Of a DNA stretch of 64,000 nt, positions 9,946 through 22,825 are shown piece by piece. Numbering within the stretch: the first letter of the stretch is position 1; each line of letters opens with the position of its first letter. Source of the stretch: Podocnemis expansa (lineage: Eukaryota > Chordata > Testudines > Podocnemididae). Below the pieces are notes generated by a model. It ran no database searches. It was not told the DNA's origin and worked only from the letters and a program-made list of their open reading frames with translations. The translations under genes and the position numbers were made by a program. The stretch covers positions 21,020,645 through 21,084,644 of the forward strand of contig ML682013.1 in the NCBI GenBank assembly GCA_007922195.1, written 5' to 3'.

Positions 9946-12900
9946 GGCGCGGCTGCCCGGCCGGGGCTGCGGCCCCCCGCCCGCCGACAGCTGTCCGCGG
10001 AGTTCGCCGGCGCGTGCCAGGTGGCGGGGCCGCCTCCCTCGTGCCTCCCCGCCCCGGGGCGGTGAAGGGAAATGGGGAGGGGGGCGCGTGGCCACCCTTG
10101 GGAAGCGCCGGGCTCGTCGCCTCCGCCGAGAGGCCGGGGCATCGGGTCCGCAGCCCCGCCGGGGGGCAGGGGGGCAAGCCCCCCGCTTCTTTCCAACGGG
10201 GGTGCCGCTTGGCATGCACGTTCAATGGAAGCTCCTGCCATCTTTGGAGCCAGGCAGCAGTTGGCAGTTGTCCGTCTTTTTTTGTGGGTGTCAGGACAGT
10301 CACCTGCTTCCTAGGCTACGGTTTTGTTGGGCTGGGAAGAGGGAGCTGGGTGGCCCAGAGGCGGGGAAATGTTTCTTCCACCTTTGGGAGTGAAGCGTCC
10401 AGTTCCTCAAAAGCAGAGACAGCGGAGCATCTTGCCATTCAAAAGGTGAACAACAAAGGAGGTTAGATGTTGACTGATGAAGCTGGGTTTTCGCATCTCT
10501 TCTCTCTCTGCCGCCTTTCGGGACGCAGTGTGGGACGTTTTCCTCTCTGTCCCTTCCTCTTAGTTGTGCATTTAAAACTCACATTCTCCTTTTCACCCTA
10601 CTGGTCTCTCCGATACTTTTTAGAGGGGCTAAGGTTTCCTGCCAAGCATATGAACAGCCCTGAGAATAATAAAACAGTTTGAAAACCCTATCAGTCTGAT
10701 GAGGGGATAACCTTCTATTGATCTGGAAGACTTTTTGTGAAAACAATCCTTAGTGTATAAATGCCAGAAATGTCTATCTTAATTTCATGTGATGTGCAAG
10801 GCTTTTGTGTGTGTGTGTGTGAGAGAGATTTTTTTTCTTCCATAAAAACAAATAATGTGGCATTTGTGGAGTGGTTTTCACTCAGTTATTATTTGCTTGG
10901 CTCTGCCTGAGGGCAGGACTCTGGAGCCCATTAAACTGACTTATGAAGTGATTAAAGAGACTCATTGTAGTTTTTGACACCATCTATTAAAACCACTAAT
11001 ACTTGATGGGCTTTGGTGAGTCGTCCTGGACAATAGCTGCCGTTTGACACACATGTAGCTGAATTGCTTCACAGATCATTGGCACTGCAGGAAGCTGTCT
11101 GTATATCCAGGTTATACTTGTACGTTGAGTACAGTATGTTATGGAAGAGTCATGAGGAATGTGAAGACTTTGTCTTTGTGTGTGTCTGTGTAATCTCGCT
11201 CTGTTTAACAATGAGTACAGGAGCCAAGACTCATTCACTGTGACTGTGTCCCATTTGGAGTTGATCCCAGATGTTGCTGTCTTCCAAATGTTAAATTATA
11301 GAGATCATCAATGGGATTTATTTTCTTGACTTCTTTATGTGCCGGGTCACAGCTGGGTTGCTAGATATCGATTAGTCCTCCCGTCCGCTTTCTTTATGAG
11401 GATGGGCAGAGGCTTAAAATCCACTCTGGGATTTCCTGGAATGGCATGCAGGATATTACCAGTCAAGTATTTCAAGCTGCAGCACTCCCCTCATTTTTGT
11501 TGTTCTTGAGTGAAAAAGAACATTGCCCAGCTGAAACATAGCTTTCTTTTGGTTATTTACAACCTGAAAAAGAGGACTATTAGTTATCTGATTTTTGCCT
11601 ACTCCCCCCACCAATAAAATGTCAAACAAAATCAATCCCCCCATTATTTGAATAATTAGGCTGTGGTTGCTGAACAATCCAACAGAATCCATCAGTTAAA
11701 TTTTTCTGTGCTAGTAAATCTTGCTTGAGTACTTAGCCAGGAATTGTTCTCTGTCACCAAGAGCATCTAGTTGTGAATGCCAGTGTTTGCAGAAATCTTA
11801 GGAGTGCTGGAGGAATCAGTTTGTAATCTCAGTAAGTGTTCTCCCCCGCCCCCTTTGGATTACTCAGGAACAAATATAAAGGTCTTCAAGCTTCCTTTTC
11901 TGCTTATGTATAATAACCAGTTCTATGTGGTTTTCTTTCATTTGCCATCTTCACAACATCGTTTCAAGCTGCTGAAATATTAACCCCCAAACCATTTCCC
12001 TTGCTTTGGGAACAGTATTTTACAACATGCATTATATAATCTTTATCCTTACAAAGAGCACACTTTGAGACAAATTCTTGAACGTCAGCTGCAATTGCAG
12101 CACAAAGTGATGATATGATAAAATAGTGTCACATCCTTTCATGTGTATTTTCTGAAACTTCTTAGGAAAATGATTTTATATATTCAAATATCCTACCTCA
12201 AAGACTCATTTAAACTATTCCTTTTCCAATCACAGGCAATGGTATGTTTCCAAACAGTTACTCTGGCATGCTAAACTGCCCTGGTAAAATTGGCACATTA
12301 TAAAATCCCCTAGAGAATCCTGATTAGTTGTACCAAGCATATGCATCCTTTGTATGAGTGCACAGAGCGCACATCAATGTCAAACCTCATCTGCATTTTC
12401 AATCTGAATTTTGAAGCGCATGCTGTGTGATCCATGCTTCTACTGTGGCATGCCAAAATGGATGAATAACCAAGCAACAGCCACCTAGTCTCACTGAGGA
12501 GCTGCTGGTAACCAGGTGGCTGTTGCTCAGATAGTTGGCTGACTCTGACTATGAGGGTATTTCATACATGAGTAAGTCTTCCCCCTCTTTGGTATGTTTA
12601 TGAAACTACTGTCAGCTAGCTGCAGGAAATTCTTTTTGATTCCTTTTTATTGACCAGATCGCTTTATTCTCAGCTTAGCTAATAATGAGTATTACGTGTC
12701 AATTTGGTTAAGTGTCAGAATGACAGAAACTTTGCACTAGCTATAAATTTGCAGAGAATCTTAATCTGGTGCTATAAATTGGACATTCTCTTTCAGGTTA
12801 CTCCCAGTCTGCCTTCACATGAAACTTGCAATAAATTATCCTCAAGGATGCTATTGAGGAAGATGTATGGCAGCATCTCTCTCTTTCCAAAAGTTCGTGG

Positions 12901-13689
12901 AAAGAAATGCTTCTCTGTTTTCTCATGCTGCTGGGTCAGTCATAACTGAAGTGATAATGATACTTAATAAAAGAATGTTGTCCAGTTAAAAATAAAATTT
13001 AAGCCTTAGTATAGGGGAATCTGAATGAGAGTAGGAGAGGTGCAACTTTAGAATTTTTGTGAGTACATCTGAAAGTGGTAGCTGGAGCTGATAAACGTCT
13101 CACAGAAATCACTAATGAAGTTAGATTCCATAGGACTTTTGTGAACTGCATTGTATAATCTGCTCAAGAGGTATTAGAAATGCTTTGATGAAGACTATGT
13201 GTTGCTGTCAATACTTCTCACACAATAGATCAGTGAGAGTAGGCATATCTTTCAAAGCCAATTCTTACTGCTTGTTGCAAACCTGAGATCAGTTACAGTA
13301 ATAAATTTCACTGTTTAAAGAAGGAAAAGGGAGTTCTGCTGGTTGTTAAATGAGTAGTCCAACTATAAATAATAGATGTACTCTTCTTGTCTCCCCTTTC
13401 CCCCAATAATTCTACATACTGCACTATGCCAGATCTGTCAATATATTAGTTTGATAAATTCTGTATCAGAGAATATAATTAACATTTTTAGCATGTGGTC
13501 ATTTCATATTGCTTTAGTTATTGAATGCTGATTTTAGGGCATAGGTATGGTGGTGGGGTGGCAGGGGGAGGGGGAGAAAAACTAAGAATAGTTCCACATA
13601 ATTTACAAATAGAGTTCTCACCCAGACATTGCAGTCATTCAATATAGCATGGTGTACTTGTTAAACTCATTCAGATAATGAGTCCAGAA
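9946..13689. other. DOCK4 intron, unique sequence
   Basis: The CpG-rich part fades by about 10200. After that the sequence is AT-rich unique intron with a short GT run near 10809-10820. No exon was seen; the short frames have no domain. It includes the inverted repeat at 12473-12527. Confidence 0.5.
12473..12527. repeat. Perfect 14-bp inverted repeat with 27-nt loop
   Basis: AGCAACAGCCACCT (12473-12486) is the reverse complement of AGGTGGCTGTTGCT (12514-12527). RNA from either strand could form a compact hairpin. No sequence around it suggests a transposon end. It may be chance, a tiny MITE or a small structured RNA. Confidence 0.6.
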
Positions 13690-13850
13690 TAGTACTTGGC
13701 ATTTATATTGTGCTTTTGAACCATAAATCCCAGTGCTTCACAAAGTGTGCAAAGGGCTAAATGTCTCCATTTTACAGAAGGAGAAACTTGAGGGCATTAA
13801 GTGACTGGTGGAAAGCCACATGGCATGTCCATGGCAAGGCTGAGAACTGA
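13690..13850 (+). repeat. MIR/L2-type ancient repeat
   Basis: Contains CCATTTTACAGAAGGAGAAAC, then TTAAGTGACT and AGGCTGAGAACTGAA, the conserved order of the shared MIR/L2 3' region. It is diverged and clearly old. Confidence 0.65.
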
Positions 13851-14507
13851 ATTACAATTCAGTATAACATGAAAAAATTTAACACCACAAAGGTCGTGTC
13901 TGAATAAAACCCTTCACCAGAATTCTTCAGTCTTGTGTCCAGTTAGTACCTCAAATTTCAGATACGTCCATAACTTATAGTTTACATTTTAAAAATATTT
14001 TCAGCTCACTAACTCACTTCATTTTTTGGTCTCATCAGGATCTTTTAAAGAGGGTTATTCATACCCCACCAATGCTCCGTCTGGCTTAAGTTTAGCCCAT
14101 AACATCCTGTATTTAAAACCTTTTGTTTTAAATGATCTAAGCTTAAATAAATTTTTCAGTTCTGAACATATCCAACAAAATTTTTGGTAAAGGACAAAGA
14201 TCAGGGCTGAGATTTTTCAAAGGTGGCTAGGAGATTTAGCAGCACAATTCCCATTGAAATGGTAGAAGATGTGTTGCTAAATATCAAAGTTACCTTTGGA
14301 AAAATCTCACCCTAGGTACCTGTGATGATTCTGGAATTGCCCAATAGCCTTTGATACTAGAGGTCAGAGTCAGATTAACAGATCACTGGGCACTAGGGAA
14401 ACTCTGGCTCCACTCTCTTGACCAGCTGCCCAACACAGGCACTCACTGCAGCTCCCATGTGCAGAGCCTGGATGATGGCAGAAAGCTCTGGCTGAGATAC
14501 TCGTCAA

Positions 14508-14612
14508 TTTCCAGAGGGATAGCCGTGTTAGTCTAGTCCAGCAAAAAAAACCCCCAAGGAGTCGTGGGGCACTTAAAGACTAACAGATTTATTTTTCGCA
14601 TGAGCTTTCGTG
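14508..14612 (-). mobile_element. Hairpin-type retroposon, single arm
   Basis: Begins TTTCCAGAGGGATAGCCGTG, then GTTAGTCTAGTCCAGC, and continues through GGGGCACTTAAAGACTAACA to GCATGAGCTTTCGTG. This is the best-preserved 3' terminus of the family in the window. No clear target duplication was found. Confidence 0.7.
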
Positions 14613-17317
14613 TCATAAATAAAGGAAGTTGTAATTGATTGCTTCCACCCAGAGCTGTAGCTAGCCATTTGAGTGCCTGGGATGAGAAGACATGTTTGTG
14701 CCCCCTACTAGTTTTTTTTTCCCCTCTCTAGTTTTTCCACACCTAAGCTTTGCAGTCTGGGTGGGTGCACTGCTTGCCTTGCCCTGCTTATAGCCTAGTC
14801 TCCATCCTCTTCCCCTTGAAGCAACCCAGAGCATAGCATTGGATGATTGATCATCAGCCTTGAAGTCTCTTGCGTGAGGTATTTCAGGATTCTCTTGTGT
14901 CTTTTCTGTTGACTAGTTGTGTAACTGTAACCCATATGCCTAATTAAAGGAGCTATCTTATTTAGGGATCTTCTGAGGCTGGGTTATGTTGCTGGGTGGA
15001 TTTGGCTGGCCAGCTCCAGAAGCTTCTGGAAATTGAGTGGTTGCATTGAGCATACTCCATGAGGTTTTCTGCTGGTGCTGTGGTCAGGGGCTATGAGTGC
15101 AGTCAGCAGCCACACAAAGTTGCAATAAGAAGAGCCCATGTGCTAATTGTGTAGCTGAGAGAAGCTGAGCCAGCAATGGACAGCAGGATGTTTTTCTCCT
15201 TGCTGCCCGGCATTTTGCAGCAGAGTTTTCTTATATGTGTATGTGACTAATTGCTGGTTATCCAGTAAACTGACTGGATGGTGCTGGTTGCAGAAGAGAA
15301 AGAAAAGCCTGCTTGAATTCCTACCTAAGATCCCTGCAACCAAAGAAGAGGATTGCTGCTTTTTGCAACTCAAGCCTTTGGACTTGAATAGAGACTGCAA
15401 CTGAGGTTTGGGTGAATTCAGCTTAGGTTTTGGGATTCTTGGGTTTCTTTCTCACAATGTTTCTGGGGGGGGCTGTTCTGTTTAAATTCATTTTGTTTTC
15501 TTATGATAAGGTTTATCATATTAATTGTTAATAAGGTTCATTACATTTGTTCTTGGGTAGTATCTTAATGTGGGGAGGATAACTGAATAATCTTCGCTGT
15601 GAGTTTCTTAGAGTCTGAATTCTGGGTCTCTTGCTGCTACTCTGTAGGAGTTGGGGCTTTTTTTTTTGGTTATTTTTGAAGCACTGGAGAAGGGCAGCTA
15701 AATGAATTCTAGCCCACCAGAAGGTTACATAACTACTAGGGGAGATCACGAGAATGTTTTGACTGTAGTGCCAGAAGTACATTGATGACACAAAGCTCTC
15801 CCTGTTTCATGGCATCCAATTGATGCCAATGCTGAGCTTTCCAGTGCCCAGGCTTGGATGGGAACTAGTTGGTTAACACTTATTCTGAATATGAGTGAGA
15901 TTATGCTGGGTGAAATAACACGACTTCTGCTATGCCCTTGGAAGTTCTTCCTGAAGTTATGGCTACCTTTGTGTAACTAGGTCTCATTGAATTCTGGATG
16001 ATCAAATAAGAGGTGTGGCTACAGTTATTTCTTCCCACCTGTTGTTACCTCTGTCTTATTGGCAATAGCTCTCACCATGGTTTCCATGTCTGTCTGTCTG
16101 ATGTTTCATGCATAGAAGGTATATGTCCCATGCTTCAGCTACTGTACTAATGTCAGACTTATTTCTTAGTACAATTCAATGTTTGTTCTGGTCTATAAAG
16201 TGCTCCATAGTTTGGGAAACTCTGGAAAAGAGAGTCTGACAGTAAAGATCAGGTGGAACACTTGCGCTGACAGTCCTTAGACTTATTCAGTGGAGGTTAA
16301 GGTATTTTTAGTGGAGAATTCTCAACTCTGCAATTTGTTTCCCTTCCTCTCTTGGTCTCCTTTTTGTTTGTTTGAGTTCATTACAAGGCTTACCTATTTA
16401 CTCACACCTCTTCTGAGAAGAAAGGTTGAATTGGGAGGGTCTTGTTTCAATTTCTGTTGGTCTGGAGGTTCTTGTGTTCTTTCGTGACTGTTCATGTGAG
16501 TTATCTTTGCATGTGACTGCATCACTGAAAATGTGTATATGCATGTATATATATTTAAATACAGCATTCTAGCTGTATGCTGTTATTCACTTTGCCAGGG
16601 TTGGCCTTCTTGAGAACTATGGGACAGCACTTTAGGGTGACTTCTGCCTCAGTTGTAAAAAATCTTCACATTCCAAAGGAAATTATTTTCCTTATAGACA
16701 GCTCTTGTCTTTTGTTTTCCTGTGTTGGTAACAGCAGCAATTTTAACCATATAAAAGCCATGTAATTCAGTCCCTAGTTTTACCATGTGAGATCCCTTGC
16801 TTTGAGAAAAGGCATTCTATCCTCTGGATCACGTAAGCAACTTGGAACCATCCTTACCTATAGTCTCTTTCCTAGAGAAACATATTAGAAAAAATAGATG
16901 TTAGCAGAAACAAAACACAAACAACAACTCGAAGATAACTAGCTGGCATATGGGGAGTGAAAACTTCAAGGGGCAACACAATGACTGACTTGACACCAGT
17001 GTTGAGTTTTTGAATGTCAAGCTGGGTACTGTTGCAGATCTCTAAGTGAAAAAGATTGAAGGTAATAAATGAGTTAGTGCTGTGAAAATGGGGCTTCTCC
17101 ATAATATATATTCACAGTTCTCCAAATGAAGGAGAAGGTGGGGACCTGATTTTTCTAGGGTCTTGGCCACATGTAACTCTTCCTTTGAAGACTGCTGATC
17201 CTACTTCCAGGCGTTCCATGAGATAGCATCTAAGGATGTGGGAGCTGCAAATATTACCAACTGCTAAGTGACCAGTATGAGGGGCAAGGAAGGGTACTCG
17301 GAGGTCTGGTAGACGAG

Positions 17318-17412
17318 TTCCAAAGGGTTAGTCATGTCAGTCTAATTCGGGAAAACAAATAAGGAGTCTTGTGGGTTGTAAACATCTTTTCTTGATGGGA
17401 AAATCAGTCCAC
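17318..17412 (-). mobile_element. Hairpin-type retroposon, degraded arm
   Basis: GTTCCAAAGGGTTAGTCATG, then GTCAGTCTAATTC and AAGGAGTCTTGTGG, match the family in order. The rest is too diverged to fix the boundary. Confidence 0.5.
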
Positions 17413-17851
17413 ATAAAACATAATTCATGCAGTGTAAGTGATCTGGTGGGGGAATAGAAGCAGAACTATGCATTTGAAATCTACTACAAACTATCTGGAC
17501 AGGGTCAGAGAAATGGCTGATCAGGCAGACTGGAGGTTCCTCTTTCTATTCCAGTTATTGAGGAGCACAGCCAAGTTTAAAGATCATGTCTGTCTGAAAA
17601 TTGTTACCTGCTTCATTTTGTTTAACTGCTAAGATTATCTGTAAGTGAGTAGAGGGGAAATGACTGCTTATTTTGTGCTCTGATGTATATATACACTGAG
17701 TTAGGTAGGTTTTTTTTTCACATAGCAATGATAAGAGACATAGACAGTAAGAAGGGGAGCATGATTATAAAATCACAGAAATGGGCAGGAAGTCATGGAG
17801 GAAGATGTAATACTTAAACTTACTTTTAACTCCCTTTAAAAAAATTGACTA

Positions 17852-17957
17852 GAAAGTGGCTAGCACCTCTGCTTAACATGCAGAAGGTCCTGGGTTCAAT
17901 TCCCAGGGGGTTGGATTCGATGATCTCACGAGGTCCCTTCCAGCCCTATGATTTGAT
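17852..17957 (+). mobile_element. tRNA-Val-derived SINE with CR1-like tail
   Basis: AGTGGCTAGCACCTCTGC, then CTTAACATGCAG (anticodon AAC position) and GGGTTCAATTCCC follow a valine tRNA layout. The CR1-type 3' end GAGGTCCCTTCCAGCCCTAT and an ATTTG tail follow directly. TTGACTA flanks the copy on both sides (17845-17851 and 17958-17964), a plausible target duplication. It is a sister of the copy at 8959-9085. Confidence 0.8.
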
Positions 17958-17964
17958 TTGACTA

Positions 17965-20900
17965 AGATTTGACTAAGTGTCTGGGTCCTTTTTGTGTACA
18001 GGGGTTTAAGTAGTTGATCTCATGAAAGTTAATGGGTAAGTGATAAGCTTGCCCATTCCCATCTCTTTCCCAGCAGGGTAGAAAAAGGTATATGAGAAAT
18101 GGACTCAAGTGCCATTTCAGGTTCATTATTTTGATGATGCTATTGTAGTTTGGCTGTGTTTGATCTTTATCCTACTGAGCCAGTAACTTTAGTATTTTTA
18201 ACACTGAAAACGGTAGAGAGAGAGAAGAAAGTATTCAGTATGATCAGCTTTCCCTTTTAATATGGCATGGTGTGTGTACTGGGAAACAGAAAATAGGAAA
18301 GAAGTTTTTTTAATTGTGTCTGAATTCACACCACCACATGTAAAATATCAGCTGGAACTAAGTCCCAAATGCTGAAGGTATAAACCCAGAAGTAGTTCCT
18401 AAAGGGCTGTCCAAAAATGTAAAATTATATCCATAGTAACACCAGTGATCACCAATGTAGGGCTAGGGTAACTGTTGTCAGGGATAAATTTTATCAGATT
18501 TCTTTTACTCAAACCTAGTTAAGCCTTGCAAAAAAAAAAAAAAAAGTAGCCTTGTTACCCCTGCCACCTCAGTGCAATAATGAGCTGAGACACTGTTTCT
18601 CCATGGAAAACAAGTCTTTATCAAAGAAGAGGCCATAAGTGCTGAGTATAAACTAATCAATATCTTTACATGAGTTAAATGAAAGAGGACTGTCTCAACC
18701 AAGAATCCCTTCAGAACACAACAGAAACTGCATTGTATTATATAAACAGCAGTGAAATACTGATCTCTCTTGTAACGTGATATACACTATGCAATTTGTT
18801 GAATAGTTACATTTTATTGTATTAAACTGTTGTTCAGTATTCTTTGTTTTAATGGTTAGCTAGCAGTACCTGTTTAGTAAAAAGAGGAATCTTTTTGTTA
18901 TTAAATGTGAGGTGAGTCCTTTACAAAGACAATTGTATGAATTTCTCATTGTCATAACTTCCTATTTTTGCATTTTTGTGACTTCTTTCATACTGTCAAT
19001 CTGTAGCGTTCCAAAAGTTAGCTTTAAGTTTTATGAGAGACAACTTGTTCTCCAATTCATCTCATTAAGCTAAATTGTCCACAGATGGTATGCAAGCTAT
19101 ATGTATTCATGTTTGTAGGAGGTAACGGTGACTTATCTAGAAAAATGCTGATTAACAGTCTACTTTTCTTTCAAGGACCCTTCCCTGAAAAATGAACGTA
19201 CCTGTTTTCTGGTGCGTGCAGCTCAACAGGATTTACCCATGATTTCTGAAATGGTGCTGCTCATGCTCATACCTCATCCTTGCTGACTTTTGCAGCCAGC
19301 TGTAGCCAGCTTTACACATTGCTAAAAATGGGTGCCAGCAATGGCTACTTCTACTAGCACAGAGTGGTTAAAGAATTTGACTTGCAATCCTCTTTGCTAA
19401 CTGGGAATTAAAATTGCTCCATTTATTTTATTTGTGTATATTACAGTGATCTTATCTTTGTATTTCTAGCAGAAAACTAAACAACAAGAGCTGAGTTTGA
19501 TAGTGTAGCAGAAACCTGAAATTCCTGCATGTTATGCACTGCATTTGATTCACTGAATTTTTATTTATAAGGTCAATAAATTAAGGAAAACACACTATTT
19601 ACTGTCAGTGATGTTAGAAACTTTGAAACATTCTTCATTTATTTCATAGAATTTTCTTTTCTTTTCTTTTCTGTAAACCTTCCTAGAAAAAATAGAATAG
19701 AGATCATAAACCAATGAATAGAACTGGTGATCTCCAACTTATGACATGCGTCACTCTTGCATTGTATTGTGCAAGGCTGATCAGAGTCCATTTACGAACT
19801 TCGCTTATTTCCTCAATCAGGAAAAAAATAGAATAATTAGTCATTCTAACAAAAGCCAAAATGTCATCACTGTAGTATCTTTTCTTCTCCCTGGAACAAC
19901 AGAAGACTTCTAAAGCTAACAAAATTCCTCTCTTACTGGGCCAGATATAGTTCTAGATATTCAGCTGTGTTGAACAAATGGACTGCCCTACCCCTTCCCT
20001 TTCCACCTAAATAAGGGAAGGAATGGTAGCTGACCAGACAGACTTACTGTAGTTTTTCCTTAGAGGAATATATAGTAAAGATATTTTTAGCATAACTGTT
20101 AGTGTCTCAGGATACTAGTCATTTCTAATTACTGAAGCAACTGGAGATGTAGCACACTTTACTGAATTTTACAATCTTGTGGTATGAATTTCTTTATAGA
20201 TTTGTTTTAAAATCTTTGAACCAGAAAATAAAAGGTAGACAAATTAGTAATGTCTAATCAGGTGTGCAGTTAAGACTGTCTATACACTTGTTATGAAAAT
20301 AATCATTTTAAAATTCTATTTCAATACATTGGAAAACCAATGTTCAAGATGCAGAAAAATGAAAAATTTGAGTTATTTTCTGTTATCTCTCCAATGTAAA
20401 TCTTCAATCAGTATAAGTGCTGATTTCAAGTACAAATAAATAGATCTTTGAAGGCCAGCCCAGCAGCTTCATGATCCATTAAAAATGGTCATTGTTCAGA
20501 ATCCATTGGATATACTTTAGTTTTGTACAAAGGCTAAATGACAAAATTACTAGTTATTTAACAGTCTAACAATTAAACCTACTAATCTGAGGCTGATATG
20601 AGTGAAGGGGTTAAGTTAAGTCAGAGACATGGTAATAACAAGAAGTGGAGACCTGGAATAATTTACTGCATTTTTTTTTCCTCCCATGATGCTCTCGATG
20701 GACTTTGCTTGAAGACTTCATTTTTTTGTTTCACAGACTAGCTGCAAGTTGTCTGTTAAATTTGCAGTCCCATCTTCCAGCTGTGGAAAAGAGAGAGATT
20801 TTTCTCTGAAATTCCAGAGACTTGAGCCTGCTTTGAGGTGTGGTAAGAAGCTCTGCTGTCCCATTGCTCCTGCCAACTTTTGTTTATTAGGATGCTTAAT

Positions 20901-21030
20901 GTCATTGCAGAGTGCTGTTCATACCTCTCAGCAGAAAAAGTGATGTGATGTGTCAGTTTTGCTGCTGCTGCTACCTAGGCTAACCATGAGCAGCAGATAG
21001 TCACAAGTTTGGTTTGTCTGCAGGCTCAGG
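17965..21030. other. DOCK4 intron without recognised feature
   Basis: AT-rich, with a poly-A run near 18528-18544 and a short (TTTTC)n tract near 19650-19672. No element ends or exons were seen. Confidence 0.5.
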
Positions 21031-21400
21031 GGGTATGTCTACACTGGAGGCTTAAGTTAACTTAACCTGGCTTAAGTCAACTTAAGCAACTCCATGGCCA
21101 CATTTGGCATTTATTAAGTTGACTAAAGTGCTTGCTTAAGTCAACTTAATAACTCCTGCCCTTAAAGTTGACTTTAAGCATTAAGTCGACTTAATGAAAT
21201 GTAGCTGCCTAAGTCAACTTTATTAAGTCAACTTAAGCTGGGGGACCCACTTAAAGTCAACTTGATGAAGTCGACTTAAGTGTCTACCCTGGCTAAAGTC
21301 AGCTTACTAAAGTCGACTTTTTAAAAGTAGCATCTCTATGTCAATTTAATAAAGTCAACTTTAAGTCGACTTAAGTAAGCCCTCTAGTGTAGACATAGCC
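21031..21400. mobile_element. TATGTCTACAC-ended DNA transposon, palindrome-rich
   Basis: Left end GGGTATGTCTACACTGGAGG and right end CCTCTAGTGTAGACATAGCC form an inverted repeat of about 20 bp. The 370-bp interior is packed with about 14 variants of the palindrome TAAGTCGACTTA or TAAGTCAACTTA. No coding sequence. The ends match those of 48521-50053 and, loosely, 38654-38930. No convincing target duplication was found, so the superfamily is unassigned. Confidence 0.7.
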
Positions 21401-22538
21401 AAGAAGACTATTTGCATTCAGTCATGTTTAGAGGCTGTCTTTAAAACCTGATGCCTAGAAATTTTTTTTTTCCAAAGAAAGTTTACATTCTTCTGAAACT
21501 TGCCACTGGTGCGCAGATGAGTGGAATCTTCAAGCTCTGGACTAAAAATCTGTAACTGCAATACATAGTTCACTTTTATCAGAATTATCAAGGCCTCACT
21601 CAGAGGTTAAATTCGGGCCTACATCTTTATTTGTATGTTTTTTCATTCTCCTAGACAGATGTCAGGCTTTTTTCCTGTCCTTGCTTAATAAAAATAGACC
21701 TAACTTCAGAACACTAGCATCATTATGCAAGCCCATGGGATTTTTCTTATAAGAATTTGTTTGGATGTGTATGTATTTCTACTTGTCCGATTTTGCATAA
21801 TCTCATAGCTCTGCATAATGAATGGGATCTATTAGTAGCTCTGTTGCTTTTAAAGACCAGGAACAGCTGTCTTTACCAATTTCTAAGATACTGAAAGGTC
21901 TAGATTTGTCAATAAAAGTAGTGAATGTGTAGAGTGATGTTGATGAGCAAAAAGTTGTGTGATTTGAGACTAGCAGTGGTAAAAGAGCAAAGCAAATTAA
22001 TTGAACCCCTTGCTGGCCAACTAAGATTTTCACCAAAAACAATCTCACTTGCTGGTTAAATATACTAAATAGGTGTTTTAGTGAGAGCACCACTGGGGTG
22101 TTCATGTGCGTTTTCTTCTGTTCCCTTAGCTCTCTATAAATAAATTCCTGATATCCTTTAATGCATACTCAATGTATGAAGCCTTTCATGCAGCTATTTC
22201 AAAACACTGTTCCAAGTACAGATAGTGGGTATCTGCCACCCATTACTGACATACAGCTGACTCTAGAGTGGAACATGAAAGCCTTTGCCCAGCTTGCTTC
22301 TGCACTATATGATAGGGTGGTTCAGGAAATTCAGATTAGTTGTGTGAATGTATAGAGAAAAGTAAGTAGGCAGAATGTAATTTGTCAAGTTTAATTGGTA
22401 TGCTAAGGGTAACATGCCTAATCTTGTGGGGTGGAAACAAACAACAACAGACAGTTCTAGAGACTCTTTAGTGAACAAAAATGCATAGGGATTTAACTTT
22501 GTATCTTAACTAAAAGGGAAAACAGTCCTCTATGCATA
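21401..22538. other. DOCK4 intron without recognised feature
   Basis: Ordinary AT-rich sequence. The minus-strand frame at 21803-22105 has no recognisable domain and lacks convincing splice context. Confidence 0.45.
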
Positions 22539-22825
22539 AGGTTACCAGATACCAAAGCATGGAAAGGAGGACAGGGAAGTACGAAAAGGAGGAGATCGGA
22601 GGACACATGGAGAAAACACAGTATTAATATAATAATCTTCTGTTTTTAGGGGGCCCTGGAATGCTTCCCTCCCTAAAAATAAGGTATTCTGGGGTGTTCC
22701 AGCATATTTTAACCCTTGTAAGTAAAAAGCTAGACAAAATCATGTATTTTTAAAATGTCTGCCAGACGGAGGACATGAAGGTAAAAAGGAGGACGTCCTC
22801 CTTTTGCCTGACATCTGGTAACCCT
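22539..22825. mobile_element. MITE with AGGTTACCAGAT ends, intact copy
   Basis: Left AGGTTACCAGAT and right ATCTGGTAACCCT are inverted repeats. The 287-bp body has an internal near-palindrome around GGAGGACGTCCTCC (about 22790-22803). TA dinucleotides lie next to both ends, which would fit a Tc1/mariner-type insertion, but this is weak. It is the uninterrupted homologue of 8507-9092. Confidence 0.75.

Larger units (their letters stand above)
9290..10190. promoter_or_regulatory. CpG island, bidirectional DOCK4/ZNF277 promoter
   Basis: A sharp change from AT-rich intron to very GC- and CpG-rich sequence, including a (GCC)n run near 9382-9401, covering both divergent start codons (9503 minus, 9903 plus). 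No TATA box is placed upstream of either exon, which fits a dispersed CpG-island promoter. Visible candidate sites are a CRE-like TGACGTA (9523-9529), CCAAT (9551-9555) and two ZNF143-like motifs (9599-9623 and 9686-9705). Transcription start sites cannot be fixed from sequence. Confidence 0.85.
13851..17844. other. DOCK4 intron with two retroposon arms
   Basis: Mostly unique AT-rich sequence. Besides the arms at 14508 and 17318, I recognise nothing. The scattered short frames are uncorrelated with any domain. Confidence 0.5.

Noticed and set aside
9350..10466. Several long open frames on both strands across the CpG island (up to 238 residues)
   Set aside because: GC-rich sequence has few stops. 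The frames overlap on both strands, are rich in Pro, Ala, Arg and Gly, and cross the exon and donor sites of DOCK4 and ZNF277.
13546..13575. G-rich run as a possible G-quadruplex
   Set aside because: Only three clear runs of three or more G; weak and isolated.
21803..22105. 100-residue minus-strand frame as a possible exon of an opposite-strand gene
   Set aside because: No recognisable domain and no convincing flanking splice sites; within chance expectation for this window length.
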